Source: Methanocellales archaeon (GTDB lineage Archaea > Halobacteriota > UBA148 > JAUWXC01). Taken from it: a DNA stretch of 64,000 bases. Numbering within the stretch: position 1 is the stretch's first letter; every line of letters starts with the position of its first letter. Below the pieces are notes generated by a model, which saw only the letters and a program-made list of their open reading frames with translations, made no database searches and was not told the origin of the DNA. Below, one piece after another: positions 16,994 through 26,453 of the stretch. Made by a program: the position numbers and the translations under genes. Where the stretch lies: the NCBI GenBank assembly GCA_030610945.1, contig JAUWQV010000003.1, positions 1 through 64,000 of the forward strand, in the 5' to 3' direction.

Positions 16994-17049
16994 CGAATGC
17001 GAAACTGTATATCCCTATTCTATTGTATTAATTAAAAGGAAAGAATCAC

Positions 17050-17505
17050 ATGGCTACGGCGAAAACTACGAAAAAAGAAAAGACAGGAACAAAATCTAGA
17101 AAACTTGAAAGTTCCGAAGGATTTGAATTTGGCACTAAAGATATCGAAAAGACAATTCTTGAGTTGAGTGTCCAGGATAAAACGTCCAGTGAGATAGGAA
17201 TAATACTCAGGGACAAATACGGCATTCCAGATGTGAAAAGCGCAACTGGAAAAAGGATAGTCCAGATTCTCAAGGACAAGGGGGTCGGTCCAAAAATCCC
17301 GGAGGAGTTGCAAGGGCTAATTCTTAAGGCAGTGGAGTTAAAAACGCACCTAGACCGAAATCCCAAAGACCTGCACAATAAGAAGGCTTTTCATGCTATT
17401 GAATCAAGAATAAGAAAGCTTGCCAAGTATTATAAACGCGAGAAAGTGCTTCCTGAAGATTGGGTTTATGACTTGAAAATGGCCAGAATATTGATTTCAA
17501 GATAA
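17050..17505 (+). CDS. rps15: ribosomal protein uS15
   Basis: 151 residues, the archaeal/eukaryotic long form. The core reads LHNKKAFHAIESRIRKLAKYYKR. The N-terminal 30 residues are Lys/Thr rich (TTKKEKTGTKSRK), likely rRNA-binding extension. Begins a new operon 56 bp after rdgB, with an AAAGGA site before the ATG, and leads into the RecJ-like gene two bases after its stop. Confidence 0.94.
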   Translation: MATAKTTKKEKTGTKSRKLESSEGFEFGTKDIEKTILELSVQDKTSSEIGIILRDKYGIPDVKSATGKRIVQILKDKGVGPKIPEELQGLILKAVELKTHLDRNPKDLHNKKAFHAIESRIRKLAKYYKREKVLPEDWVYDLKMARILISR

Positions 17506-17507
17506 GT

Positions 17508-18809
17508 ATGATTGAAAAGCTGGACGCGGTAGCAAGAGACGCTGCGCGAAAACTTGCAGCCTGCAACTACGTGCGAGTTATATCCCACAACGATGCTGAC
17601 GGCATTACGTCTGCTGGCATCATTTGCAACGCCTTATACAGGGGCGGCATCTCATTTCATACAAGCATTGTAAGCCATCTTGGCGAAGATGTCATAAAAA
17701 GTTTAAATGACCAGATGATTGTTTTTTGCGACATGGGCAGCGGACAACCGGATTTGATTGCCCAACTCAAGGGCGATGTTGTCGTTATCGACCACCATAC
17801 CCCGGCTACAACTGATACAAAGTACGTGCAAGTAAATCCACACCTGGTAGGCATTGACGGGGCATTTGAGCTCTCTGCATCAGGCACCACATACGCCGTA
17901 GCCAAACATTTGGGCAATAATGTAGATCTGGCTGGTCTTGCCATCGTGGGAGCAATAGGCGACCAGCAGGAGATGGTGAGTGCAAATAAAGACATCCTCG
18001 ACGAGGCGGTGAAGCATAACATCATCACAATCAGCCATGGGCTGAGGATTGGCGATGGCGACATCGCTGATATATTGGAATATTCCACTGACCCGTATCT
18101 GGACATTAGCGGCGACCCGGAAAAAGTCCAGGCGTTTTTAAATGAGTTGAATATTCACGGAAACATCAGTGACCTAAAACCAGAAGAACTTCGCCGGTTA
18201 GCGTCTGCACTGGCATTGAAAGTTGCGAAAACGTCAGCAGACGCTGCCGAATCGCTGGTCGGAGAAAGATATGAGTTAAATCATGAAGTGGTACGGGATG
18301 CATTTCAGTTCAGGGATTTGCTCAATACCAGCGGCAAATTCAAGAAGGCGGATTTGGCATTATCCTTGTGTTTGAGAGATGGCAGTGCCATCGACGAGGC
18401 AAAGCAACTGCATTCAGAGTACCAGAAAAAGGTAGTGTCAGAGTTAAAGAAGGTGGAGAAGGACATAAAAGAAGGGAAAAGCATTCGATATGCATACTCC
18501 GGCGATAAAGACGTATCTGGAGCATTAGTCGGCAGTATCATCAAGTATGTCGCGCCCGATAAACCAATACTTGTGCTCACTAAGCAGGAGGGGAAAACAA
18601 AGATTTCTGCACGCGCCACCAAGAAGCTGGTCGAGAAGGGCGTGGATCTATCAATTGCGATGAGAGAAGGGGCAAACCAGGTTGGCGGAACTGGCGGTGG
18701 GCACAGCGTCGCATCAGGGGCAGCCATCCCTCCTGGAGAAGAAACAAAATTCATCGAAGCCGTGGATGGTATCGTAACAAAGCAGTTAGGTGAAGCGCAT
18801 GAGATGTAG
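17508..18809 (+). CDS. RecJ-like DHH-family exonuclease
   Basis: 433 residues. The DHH domain shows SHNDADGITSAGI (about 25-37), FCDMGSGQPDLI and VVIDHHTP; the DHHA1 domain ends in GGTGGGHSVASGAAIP. Archaeal relatives (RecJ/GAN group) digest single-stranded DNA or RNA from the 5' or 3' end and some bind GINS. The fixed position between uS15 and eS1 genes is an archaeal hallmark. The precise polarity cannot be deduced here. Confidence 0.88.
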   Translation: MIEKLDAVARDAARKLAACNYVRVISHNDADGITSAGIICNALYRGGISFHTSIVSHLGEDVIKSLNDQMIVFCDMGSGQPDLIAQLKGDVVVIDHHTPATTDTKYVQVNPHLVGIDGAFELSASGTTYAVAKHLGNNVDLAGLAIVGAIGDQQEMVSANKDILDEAVKHNIITISHGLRIGDGDIADILEYSTDPYLDISGDPEKVQAFLNELNIHGNISDLKPEELRRLASALALKVAKTSADAAESLVGERYELNHEVVRDAFQFRDLLNTSGKFKKADLALSLCLRDGSAIDEAKQLHSEYQKKVVSELKKVEKDIKEGKSIRYAYSGDKDVSGALVGSIIKYVAPDKPILVLTKQEGKTKISARATKKLVEKGVDLSIAMREGANQVGGTGGGHSVASGAAIPPGEETKFIEAVDGIVTKQLGEAHEM

Positions 18810-18819
18810 GGGTAAAATC

Positions 18820-19011
18820 ATGACATCGCATGAAAATCCACGTGTCATCGCAGATTCTCTCAGGCCGGATAATACCGGATGCATCGAAACCAGCCATAAA
18901 GGCAAAAAAGTGATTACGGAGTTTAATGCTGATGAAATCGGAACACTAATAGCAAGCGTTGACGACTATCTGTTAAATCTTCAAATTGCCGAGGAAATGT
19001 CGCATGAATGA
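18820..19011 (+). CDS. Pcc1-family KEOPS subunit, paralogue (possible Pcc2)
   Basis: 63 residues. [12 protein letters not shown]...[30 protein letters not shown] is the Pcc1 alpha/beta fold, with conserved SVDDYL. A second Pcc1-family gene lies at 31562-31792. In Thermococcus a Pcc1 paralogue, Pcc2, has been described as a fifth KEOPS subunit that pairs with Pcc1. This short copy is a candidate for that role. ATG 18820 follows GGGGT; longer in-frame starts lie inside the RecJ-like gene. It overlaps serS. Confidence 0.8.
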   Translation: MTSHENPRVIADSLRPDNTGCIETSHKGKKVITEFNADEIGTLIASVDDYLLNLQIAEEMSHE

Positions 19012-20503
19012 AGTTGAACTGAAGTTCCACCTGATAGGACAATTCAAGTTGAGCAAGAATGGCACAGAGGCAAAGGAAGACATAGCAGGCGTAATCGACG
19101 ACGCAAATAAAAACATTCTGACAAAGGGCGCACCCAAGGGAAAAGGCGCAGAGGTTGTGAGCTGGAGCGTTGACGATGCCATTACGGTAGAGATCAGGTC
19201 AGACAGGTATGTTAGAGCTCACGATGCATTGCTCAGGCTGAGGAAAGCCCTGGTGAGCGCATTGGGCAAGTACCGCATTGGCATCAGGGGCATCGAAGTG
19301 GAAAAGTTTACCATCATCATACCAACTGAAAAACCCCTGAAGAAGTTAAAGATTCCATTTGTCAAGGACATGCAGTATAAAAACGGCAATATTCTGCTCG
19401 AATTGGATGTAGCAGAACCGCAGATAGAGGGTAGAGTGCCGGACCGCATCATCACCCTGATTGTCGACAAAATCAAGTCACAGAAATACGGCAAGAAGGA
19501 GCACTGGGAACTGCTCTGGGCGTCAAAGGAAAAGAAACCAAAGTTCACTAGCGACCCGACGCAGGAATTAATAGATAGGTGCTGGATTAAGCACGGCTCC
19601 TGCAAGGGGCAATGGATATTTGGCCCGCAAATTACCAAGGTGTTCAGGACACTTGAGCAAATCATCGAGGAGGAAGTTCTCAGACCGCTCGGATATCACG
19701 AGATGATATTCCCCAAGGTAGTGGCATGGGATGTCTGGAAAAAGTCAGGTCATGCCAAGGGCATTTATCCGGAGATGTATTATGTTTGTCCGCCAAAAAC
19801 GAGAGATGAGGCGTACTGGGAAGATGTTATAGACCACTACAAGGTCACGTTAGAAGTGCCTCTGGATATGATTAAGGAGAAAATCGACAAACCCATCGGC
19901 GGCATGTGCTATGCACAATGCCCGCCTGGATGGGGTTTTCTGGAGGGTGAGACACTTCCAGATGATATACTGCCGATATGCGTCTTTGACAGGTCAGGAA
20001 CGTCTCACAGGTATGAAAGTGGCGGCATCAGGGGCATTGAACGGGTGGACGAATTCCACAGAATAGAGCTAGTGTGGATCGGAACTCCCGAGCAAATAGC
20101 AGAGCATTCAAAAAAACTGCAGGAACGATACAAGAACATCTTTGAAGACATATTGGACCTGCAGTGGAGGATGGCATGGGTCACGCCGTGGTTCATGGCG
20201 CAGGAAGGGACAGGCGGGTTGTCAGAGAAAAAAGAAGTGGGAACGATTGATTATGAAGCGTTCATGCCTTACAGCAAAAAGTGGATGGAGTTCCAGAACG
20301 TGAGCAATAACGGCGGCAAATATCCAGCCGGCTTCAACGTAAAATTACAGAGCGGAAAAGAGCTCTGGTCCGGATGCTCCGGCATAGGATTGGAAAGATG
20401 GGTAGCGGCATTTTTCGCCCAGAAGGGACTCGATATGAAGGACTGGCCCAGCGATTTCAGGGAAAGGGTAAAGACGCTGCCAGAAGTTTTCAGGTTCCTA
20501 TAA
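19004..20503 (+). CDS. serS: seryl-tRNA synthetase, rare methanogenic type (type 2)
   Basis: 499 residues. The N-terminus is an alpha/beta domain, not the coiled-coil arm of the bacterial-type enzyme. The class II core has motif 2 as [28 protein letters not shown] and motif 3 as [15 protein letters not shown]. Cys in [12 protein letters not shown] and in WSGCSG plus Glu in RIELVW fit the active-site zinc of the Methanosarcina barkeri enzyme. ATG 19004 sits in the end of the Pcc1-like gene (ATGAATGA overlap). This SerRS type is limited to methanogens and relatives. Confidence 0.93.
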   Translation: MNEVELKFHLIGQFKLSKNGTEAKEDIAGVIDDANKNILTKGAPKGKGAEVVSWSVDDAITVEIRSDRYVRAHDALLRLRKALVSALGKYRIGIRGIEVEKFTIIIPTEKPLKKLKIPFVKDMQYKNGNILLELDVAEPQIEGRVPDRIITLIVDKIKSQKYGKKEHWELLWASKEKKPKFTSDPTQELIDRCWIKHGSCKGQWIFGPQITKVFRTLEQIIEEEVLRPLGYHEMIFPKVVAWDVWKKSGHAKGIYPEMYYVCPPKTRDEAYWEDVIDHYKVTLEVPLDMIKEKIDKPIGGMCYAQCPPGWGFLEGETLPDDILPICVFDRSGTSHRYESGGIRGIERVDEFHRIELVWIGTPEQIAEHSKKLQERYKNIFEDILDLQWRMAWVTPWFMAQEGTGGLSEKKEVGTIDYEAFMPYSKKWMEFQNVSNNGGKYPAGFNVKLQSGKELWSGCSGIGLERWVAAFFAQKGLDMKDWPSDFRERVKTLPEVFRFL

Positions 20504-20512
20504 CCGACAACG

Positions 20513-20556
20513 TTTATATATGCGTGATTACATTGGGTTTGAGCGCGAGGAGATTT
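20513..20556 (+). promoter_or_regulatory. promoter and ribosome site of rps3ae
   Basis: TTTATATA at 20513-20520 is a strong TATA box 37 bp before the ATG; GCGAGGAG at 20545-20552 is the ribosome site. So eS1 has its own promoter despite following serS. Confidence 0.6.
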
Positions 20557-21171
20557 ATGGCAAGAAAAGAAGGATGGAAAGCAAAGAGTTGGTATGACAT
20601 ACTCGCCCCCGAAATGTTTGGCAGCGTGAATATAGGCCAGACACCAGTAGACGATTCAAAAAAATTGATTGGAAGAACCATTGAGTCTACGCTGGGTGAT
20701 TTAACCAATGACTGGTCAAAGCAAAAGGTCAAAATGTTATTTAAGGTGCACGATGTCGCGGGTAAGAACGTACATACACAGTTCATCGGCCATAGGATGG
20801 CACACGACTATATGCGCTCCTTAATCAAAAGGAAGACGTCCAAGACCGATACCAACATCACTGCAGTGACAAAAGATGGATACAGGATGAAGGTTAAGCC
20901 AGCCTGTTTTACGATTAAACAAGCACACCACCCACAGATAAAGGCAATCAGGCAAGTTATGCATGACATTGTCATTGAAAGAGCGAAAAATCTGAACTTT
21001 AGCCAATTTGTCCAAGAAATCGTGCTCGGCAAAGTTGCATCCGATATCTACAAACAGGTCAAGTCCATCTACCCGCTGCGCAGAGTGGAAATCGTAAAGA
21101 CCGAAGTCATCTCCACTGGCAAGCCTGCGAAGACGGAAGAAGTTCAACCAGAAGCTGCGGTTACGGGCTGA
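20557..21171 (+). CDS. rps3ae: ribosomal protein eS1 (S3ae)
   Basis: 204 residues. KSWYDILAPEMFGSVNIGQTPVDD at the N-terminus is the family signature, followed by GRTIESTLGDLTND, KVHDVAGKNVHTQFIGHRMAHDYMRSL and RRVEIVKTEV. It sits on the small subunit platform. The ATG at 20557 is set by the TATA and ribosome site just upstream; the longer frame runs into serS. The Glu/Ala-rich end is normal. Confidence 0.95.
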   Translation: MARKEGWKAKSWYDILAPEMFGSVNIGQTPVDDSKKLIGRTIESTLGDLTNDWSKQKVKMLFKVHDVAGKNVHTQFIGHRMAHDYMRSLIKRKTSKTDTNITAVTKDGYRMKVKPACFTIKQAHHPQIKAIRQVMHDIVIERAKNLNFSQFVQEIVLGKVASDIYKQVKSIYPLRRVEIVKTEVISTGKPAKTEEVQPEAAVTG

Positions 21172-21212
21172 TTGTTAAAATTTTAAATACAAAGCCATAG
21201 AAAGATTATACT

Positions 21213-22424
21213 ATGGATATTGCAAACAAGGTTCTGCTAATTATTTTAGATGGTGCCTCAGACCGCCCTGTAAACGGGAAAACGCCGCTACAGCTGGCGA
21301 ATACGCCCAACCTTGACAAAATCGCCAGCATGGGAATCTCAGGAATCATGGATACTATTGCGCCCGGTGTCAGACCGGGGTCTGATGTCGCTCATCTGGC
21401 ACTGTTGGGGTATGACCCACGCGAGATGTATACTGGCAGGGGGCCATTTGAGGCTGCTGGCGCTGGAATCCCCGTGAAAAAAGGTGGTGTTGCTTTTAGG
21501 TGCAATTTTGCAACGAGAAGGAATAATGTAATCGTTGACAGAAGGGCGGGACGAATACGAGAAACAAATGAACTTATCAAAGCAATCCAAGAAGGCGTCC
21601 ACCTGGACGTGGGATTTGTGTTCGAAAAATCAGCCGGGCACAGGGCTGCACTGGTTCTCAGGGGCGATGGACTGGACCCCAATGTCTCGGATTCTGATCC
21701 GAAGCACGATGGCGAAGCTGTCAGGAGTATCAGAGCGCTTAAGCCAGAAGCAGAAAGGACCGCCCGCATCATAAACGAATTCACCAAGCAAGTAGAATCC
21801 ATCTTAGAGAGGCATCCTCTCAACGTAGAGCGGGTAAAGGCGGGCAAGCCACCTGCAAACACCATACTAATGAGAGGCGCGGGAACGGTGCCAGACATCA
21901 AGACTTTCTCAGAGAAGTACGGACTAAAAGGCGCCGTAATTGCTGCCACCGCACTGGTCATCGGCATTGGCAGGATATGTGGATTAAATTACATTGAGAC
22001 GAAGGGTGCCACAGGCGGTACTGATTCGAATATTAATTCCAAAGTCAAGAACGCGATTGACGCGCTCAAAAAGCATGATTTTGTGTTGCTCAACATCAAG
22101 GGCACTGATGAGGCATCCCATGATGGAGATGCCGAGAAGAAGACAGGATTCATCAGCAAAATTGATGAAGTTCTAGCGCCGGTCGTTGGCCTGAAAGATA
22201 CTCTGGTGGTTGTAACCGCTGACCATTCAACGCCTGTTGTGGTAAGAGATCACTCCGCAGACCCTGTTCCGGTGATGATTGCCGGGCCCGGCGTGAGGGC
22301 AGATGATGTTCGCGCATATGATGAGATAAGTGCCGCCACTGGAGGACTGAACCGCATCAGGGGCGTGGACTTAATGCCGATACTGATGGACCTCATTAAC
22401 AGGACGGAGAAGTTTGGGGCATAG
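21213..22424 (+). CDS. apgM: 2,3-bisphosphoglycerate-independent phosphoglycerate mutase, archaeal type
   Basis: 403 residues, alkaline-phosphatase superfamily. LIILDGASDRP and PGSDVAHLALLGYDP give metal ligands and the phosphorylated Ser; NIKGTDEASHDGD and VVTADHSTPVVVRDHS give the remaining Asp/His ligands. It interconverts 3- and 2-phosphoglycerate in gluconeogenesis/glycolysis. A TTTTAAATA box about 30 bp upstream suggests its own promoter. Confidence 0.95.
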   Translation: MDIANKVLLIILDGASDRPVNGKTPLQLANTPNLDKIASMGISGIMDTIAPGVRPGSDVAHLALLGYDPREMYTGRGPFEAAGAGIPVKKGGVAFRCNFATRRNNVIVDRRAGRIRETNELIKAIQEGVHLDVGFVFEKSAGHRAALVLRGDGLDPNVSDSDPKHDGEAVRSIRALKPEAERTARIINEFTKQVESILERHPLNVERVKAGKPPANTILMRGAGTVPDIKTFSEKYGLKGAVIAATALVIGIGRICGLNYIETKGATGGTDSNINSKVKNAIDALKKHDFVLLNIKGTDEASHDGDAEKKTGFISKIDEVLAPVVGLKDTLVVVTADHSTPVVVRDHSADPVPVMIAGPGVRADDVRAYDEISAATGGLNRIRGVDLMPILMDLINRTEKFGA

Positions 22425-22507
22425 CGGCATTTATAAGCCAAAAGATGCCATATATTCTTGTAATCTAGAGGGGGAGTGATGGCATAGAGGCTCTAAAGAC
22501 ATTCATC

Positions 22508-23353
22508 GTGCCAGATAACACGAAAATGGAAGAGCGGACAATTGTAGTAGACGGGGATGTCATCGTCGGCAATCATTCTGAAATCGCCTATGGTTTTTTA
22601 GCACACTCCATCATCGCTGGCGAAGGGGTGAAAATCGATGGAGATGTGACGGCAGACGAAGACGTTAGACTCGATTTATGGTCAAATGTAAATGGCGACG
22701 TTAAAACGAAGAAGAATGCATATCTGGGTGAAAAGGTCAGCATCAACGGAAAATTAACCGTGAAAGGCGACCTGGACATTGGAACGGATGTGCACATCGA
22801 AAAAGGGTTTGAAGCCAAGGGCTGGATTATGATAAGAAATCCAGCCCCAATGATTGTGTACCTATTTCTGTATCTGACCGTACTTCTCGGGCTGGGCAGG
22901 GGCGAAGATGTAGAAAAAATACTCAGTGAACTGTTTGAGGAAGATGAATCCTTCAATGAGCGGGCGATGGTTCTGCCGAATGGGACGAAAGTTGCGCTTG
23001 ATATTATCAAAACTTCGAAGAGGGCAGCCATCGGCAACAACTGCCACATACTGGGCAATCTGCAGGCAAGTTCAGTTGAGATTGGAGACAACTGCACGCT
23101 GTTTGGCAGTGTCAAAACAAAAGATGGTATTAAAATCGGGCAAGAAACCACGATTCATGGTAGCCTGGTTACAAAAGGTGCCGTTCACCTGGGTGAAAAA
23201 AGTCATGTGATGGGCAATATCGATGCTGACGCGATAATGATTCATGACGAAGCGAAAGTAGATGGAGCGATGAAGGCATCAAGGGGCACCTTCTTCATGC
23301 ATAATAAAGAAGACGGGCAGCGCGAAGAGGAGTTCATATCACTGGATGTGTAG
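22508..23353 (+). CDS. bactofilin-like / polymer-forming beta-helix protein
   Basis: 281 residues. Two blocks of short left-handed beta-helix repeats (about 10-110: GDVIVGNHSEIAYG, GDVTADEDVRLD, GDVKTKKNAYLGEKVSINGKLTVKGDL; about 175-265: AAIGNNCHILGNLQASSVEIGDNCTLFGSVKTKDGIKIG). Between them is a hydrophobic stretch (IMIRNPAPMIVYLFLYLTVLLGLG) and an acidic segment. Bactofilins and haloarchaeal halofilins of similar build polymerise as cytoskeletal filaments. The central hydrophobic part could anchor it to the membrane. GTG start; no better upstream start. Function inferred. Confidence 0.65.
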   Translation: MPDNTKMEERTIVVDGDVIVGNHSEIAYGFLAHSIIAGEGVKIDGDVTADEDVRLDLWSNVNGDVKTKKNAYLGEKVSINGKLTVKGDLDIGTDVHIEKGFEAKGWIMIRNPAPMIVYLFLYLTVLLGLGRGEDVEKILSELFEEDESFNERAMVLPNGTKVALDIIKTSKRAAIGNNCHILGNLQASSVEIGDNCTLFGSVKTKDGIKIGQETTIHGSLVTKGAVHLGEKSHVMGNIDADAIMIHDEAKVDGAMKASRGTFFMHNKEDGQREEEFISLDV

Positions 23354-23402
23354 TTCCGTTTAACTTTAATAGTCATCCTGCCATTATTTAAATCGATATC
23401 AA

Positions 23403-24593
23403 ATGACCGTATCCATTGGGCTTGCAGGAAAGCCAAATTCTGGAAAATCCACCTTTTTCAAGGCTGCAACACTTGTAGATGTGGAAATTGCATCGTATCC
23501 ATTCACGACCATCGATGCCAATCACGGCATGTCACACGTGCGGACAAAATGCCCATGCAAGGAGCTTAAGATAAAGTGCGACAACTGCATAGACGGGAAT
23601 CGGTTCGTCCCTATCGAATTAGTGGACGTCGCCGGTCTCGTTCCGGGTGCGCATCTTGGAAAAGGGCTGGGCAACGAGTTTTTGGATAATCTGCGACAGA
23701 CACATGCAATCATACACGTGATAGACGCGTCTGGTAGCACGGATGCAGAGGGCAATATCATCGAGAGAGGAGCGCATGACCCAGTCGAGGATGTGCAATT
23801 TCTGGAAAAAGAGATGATGATGTGGTTGTATGGCATCATTAAGCGCCACTGGACTCAATTAACGCGAAAAATGCAACTTCAAGGCGCAAAGATTGAGCGC
23901 GCCCTTGCGGAACAATTGATGGGTGCTGGTGCAAGTGAAGCGCAGATCAAGACGACGCTGCACAATGCTTCGTTAGGAGATAAAATAACCGATTGGTCAG
24001 ATGAAGATATACTCCGTCTGGCGGATGAAGTTAGAAAGGTCAGCAAACCAATGACGCTGGCAGCGAATAAGATTGATATTGCCCCTGAAGAGAACATCAA
24101 ACGACTTGTATCGTTGGAGAATGATAGCTACATCATAGTTCCTGCGAGCGCTGCCGCTGAACTGGCGCTGAGAATGGCAGATAAAAAAGGCGCAATTAAA
24201 TATCTGCCGGGAGACGCCGATTTCCAGATTGTAACGCCCGGGAAACTAACAAATGCACAGAGAGACGGATTAGAATGCATAAGAACTCTGATGAAAAAGT
24301 ACGGCGGCACAGGCATCCAGCAATGCATAAACAAAGCGGTTTTTGAGTTATTAGACCACATCGTCGTTTATCCCGTAGAAGATGAAAACAAATTCACGGA
24401 CAAAGATGGAAACGTGCTGCCTGATGCATTCCTGATGAAAAGAGGCGGAACGGCGCATGACCTGGCATACATGGTGCACACTGATTTAGGGGAGGGATTC
24501 TTGCATGCAGTTGATGCCAAGACGAAGCGCAGAATCAGCGAAGAGCACGTGCTGCAAGATGGTGACATCATCAAGATCGTTTCTACAAAGTAG
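23403..24593 (+). CDS. ychF: YchF/OLA1-like Obg-family GTPase/ATPase with TGS domain
   Basis: 396 residues. G1 GKPNSGKST (about 9-17), Zn-like CPCKELKIKCDNC insert (about 50-62), G3 DVAGLVPGAHLGKGLGN, G4 NKID, a helical insertion and a C-terminal TGS domain (FLMKRGGTAHDLAYMVHTDLGEGFLHAVDAKTKR). NKID rather than the NxxE of OLA1/YchF leaves nucleotide preference open. Likely ribosome- or tRNA-associated. A TTATTTAAAT box lies 12-20 bp upstream, implying a nearly leaderless mRNA. Confidence 0.85.
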   Translation: MTVSIGLAGKPNSGKSTFFKAATLVDVEIASYPFTTIDANHGMSHVRTKCPCKELKIKCDNCIDGNRFVPIELVDVAGLVPGAHLGKGLGNEFLDNLRQTHAIIHVIDASGSTDAEGNIIERGAHDPVEDVQFLEKEMMMWLYGIIKRHWTQLTRKMQLQGAKIERALAEQLMGAGASEAQIKTTLHNASLGDKITDWSDEDILRLADEVRKVSKPMTLAANKIDIAPEENIKRLVSLENDSYIIVPASAAAELALRMADKKGAIKYLPGDADFQIVTPGKLTNAQRDGLECIRTLMKKYGGTGIQQCINKAVFELLDHIVVYPVEDENKFTDKDGNVLPDAFLMKRGGTAHDLAYMVHTDLGEGFLHAVDAKTKRRISEEHVLQDGDIIKIVSTK

Positions 24594-24595
24594 TA

Positions 24596-25123
24596 TCACT
24601 TTGTCTTTTCAACCTTTATCTTCTTAACTATGTCATTCGATAAAATCGTATTTGGTATCGTTACAATAGTTCCATCCTCCATCCTGATCTTTGTCGTCCT
24701 GAGGCCGATTTTTGTTACTTCTCCTTTTACGCCCCTGACTTCTATGATGTTTCCGATCCTGAATGGTCGATCTAAAAGGATGAATATACCCGAAATGGTG
24801 TTGGAAATGATGTCTTTGGATGCAAGCCCTATTGCCAGGGCTACCACACCAGCACCAGCGAGGAGGGGCATTATGATGCTGGTAACGTTCCATAGGACCA
24901 ACACGAGATAAAACGCGATGAAATAAACTACAAATTTAGTTACATCACAGGATAAACTGATGATATCTCTGGGCATCCTCGCCCTCTTCCCGATATTTTT
25001 TATTTGCCTCCTTGCGATTCGTATAACAACGTACGAGCCGATAACTACGAGTAAGGTCTCGATTAGTTTGATTGTGACCAAGAGCAAACTATTCCCCAGA
25101 CCCAAAAATTGTGCAATTGCCAT
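24596..25123 (-). CDS. mscS: small-conductance mechanosensitive channel, MscS family
   Basis: 175 residues, the short form. Membrane helices at about 8-35 and 55-105; the pore-lining TM3 is LLAGAGVVALAIGLASKDIISNTISGIFILLDRPFRIGN, the most conserved MscS stretch, followed by a beta domain (GDIIEVRGVKGEVTKIGLRTTKIR-like, GTIVTIPN). It opens under membrane tension to release solutes. The larger cytosolic cage domain is missing, as in minimal archaeal forms. ATG 25123 has GGGAG upstream. Confidence 0.9.
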   Translation of the reverse strand: MAIAQFLGLGNSLLLVTIKLIETLLVVIGSYVVIRIARRQIKNIGKRARMPRDIISLSCDVTKFVVYFIAFYLVLVLWNVTSIIMPLLAGAGVVALAIGLASKDIISNTISGIFILLDRPFRIGNIIEVRGVKGEVTKIGLRTTKIRMEDGTIVTIPNTILSNDIVKKIKVEKTK

Positions 25124-25202
25124 ACTTCTCCCTTTGAAGATACCATCCAAATATCTTTAAGCTTTGTCATCCACAAAGGAGGTTGAACAGATGTGACAAA
25201 CC

Positions 25203-25448
25203 ATGATCATATTTGCCTGGGCGTTGGTGGTAGGCATTGCGATATGCGTCCTGTATGGCATATTTGGCGGAGATGAGGCGCTAAAAGAGAAACACCCCAT
25301 CCTGACGGAGGCGCTACATTGGGCGCACCACTGGTGGATTGGCCTGATCGCAATGGCGATTGGCACAGTCATAAAGAATGAGGCTTTATTGGGCTTTGGA
25401 ACCGGGCTATTTATAGACGATAGAATCTATCATAGCCTGAAAGATTAA
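25203..25448 (+). CDS. small membrane protein, unknown function
   Basis: 81 residues with a leading hydrophobic helix (IIFAWALVVGIAICVLYGIFGG) and a second hydrophobic segment (WWIGLIAMAIGTVI) separated by KEKHPILTEALHWAHH, a His-rich amphipathic loop. GAGGTTGAA lies before the ATG region. It stands alone between mscS and the eL15 operon. Similar short proteins occur in methanogens, but I do not recognise a named family. Confidence 0.6.
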   Translation: MIIFAWALVVGIAICVLYGIFGGDEALKEKHPILTEALHWAHHWWIGLIAMAIGTVIKNEALLGFGTGLFIDDRIYHSLKD

Positions 25449-25506
25449 TGGCAAGAAAGGTTTATTAGGATTGAGCGAGCACTGTGCGTAAAATTTAGAG
25501 GTAGTA

Positions 25507-26031
25507 ATGGTGAGGTCATTTTATTCATACATACGGGATGCTTACAAAAAGCCAGAGGAGTCTTATGTAGATGGATTAAGGTGGCACAGGCTTCAGGTGT
25601 GGCGCAGGGAACCGGTTATTAAAAGAATAGACCGACCCACCAGGCTAGACAGGGCTAAAGAACTGGGATACAAGGCAAAAGAGGGGATAATCGTCGCACG
25701 CGTAACAGTACGACGCGGCGGTAGGAGAAAGTCAAGATATGTGCACGGGAGAAGGACAGCACACATGGGGAAAAACAAAGTCACGCCAGCCAAGAGCATT
25801 CAGCGCATTGCAGAGGAGAGGGCTGCGCGTAAGTACCCAAATATGGAAGTGTTGAATTCATACTGGGTCGCTGAGGACGGCAAGAAGAAATGGTATGAAG
25901 TAATACTTGTTGACCCAAACCATCCTGTCATTAAGAGTGATTCCACGCTCAACTGGATCTGCAACCCTACGCATAAAGGGCGCGTTTTTAGAGGAAAAAC
26001 GTCTGCAGCCAAAAAAAGGCGAAGCAAGTGA
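25507..26031 (+). CDS. rpl15e: ribosomal protein eL15
   Basis: 174 residues. [44 protein letters not shown]-like basic core and [25 protein letters not shown] end. Large subunit protein. First gene of the exosome superoperon, which continues without real gaps to prefoldin beta at 32.2 kb. AGAGGTAGT precedes the ATG. Confidence 0.95.
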   Translation: MVRSFYSYIRDAYKKPEESYVDGLRWHRLQVWRREPVIKRIDRPTRLDRAKELGYKAKEGIIVARVTVRRGGRRKSRYVHGRRTAHMGKNKVTPAKSIQRIAEERAARKYPNMEVLNSYWVAEDGKKKWYEVILVDPNHPVIKSDSTLNWICNPTHKGRVFRGKTSAAKKRRSK

Positions 26032-26453
26032 CCCATTATATTGCGCTAGAGACATTTGTACATGCAACCGAGGACGCGTCAAGGGTTGAGAGTGCCATGC
26101 GATTGTTTATTCCAGAAGATTGCAAAATCAATGTATCCAAGACCGAAGGGCACTTTAGGAACCCCATCACCGTTTTCACGGCAAAGCTAGAGAAAAAGGC
26201 ATGCAAACCGTTTATAGAAATTGTAAAGAGATTGCCCGCGGCCGAATTATCCAAACTAAGAAGAGAAGTGGCACAGCGCGTTGATGGGGAGTGTAATTTT
26301 CATGTCAGATTTGACAAGCAATCAGCGTACAACGGCATTGTCAGATTGGCTTCAACCAACGATGCAATTGATATAATAATAAAGGTCGAGACATATCCAT
26401 CTAAACGTGATAGCGCAATAAAAGTCATGGAGGATTTGTTGAGCGATGCCTAA
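26028..26453 (+). CDS. exosome-operon RNA-binding protein (COG1325-type)
   Basis: 141 residues. The sequence fits the small archaeal RNA-binding family encoded between eL15 and Rpp30 in many euryarchaea ([55 protein letters not shown]). Probably an L5-like or KH-like fold. GTG start overlaps the eL15 stop (GTGA). Biochemical role not established; linkage to RNase P and exosome genes suggests RNA processing. Confidence 0.8.
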   Translation: MTHYIALETFVHATEDASRVESAMRLFIPEDCKINVSKTEGHFRNPITVFTAKLEKKACKPFIEIVKRLPAAELSKLRREVAQRVDGECNFHVRFDKQSAYNGIVRLASTNDAIDIIIKVETYPSKRDSAIKVMEDLLSDA

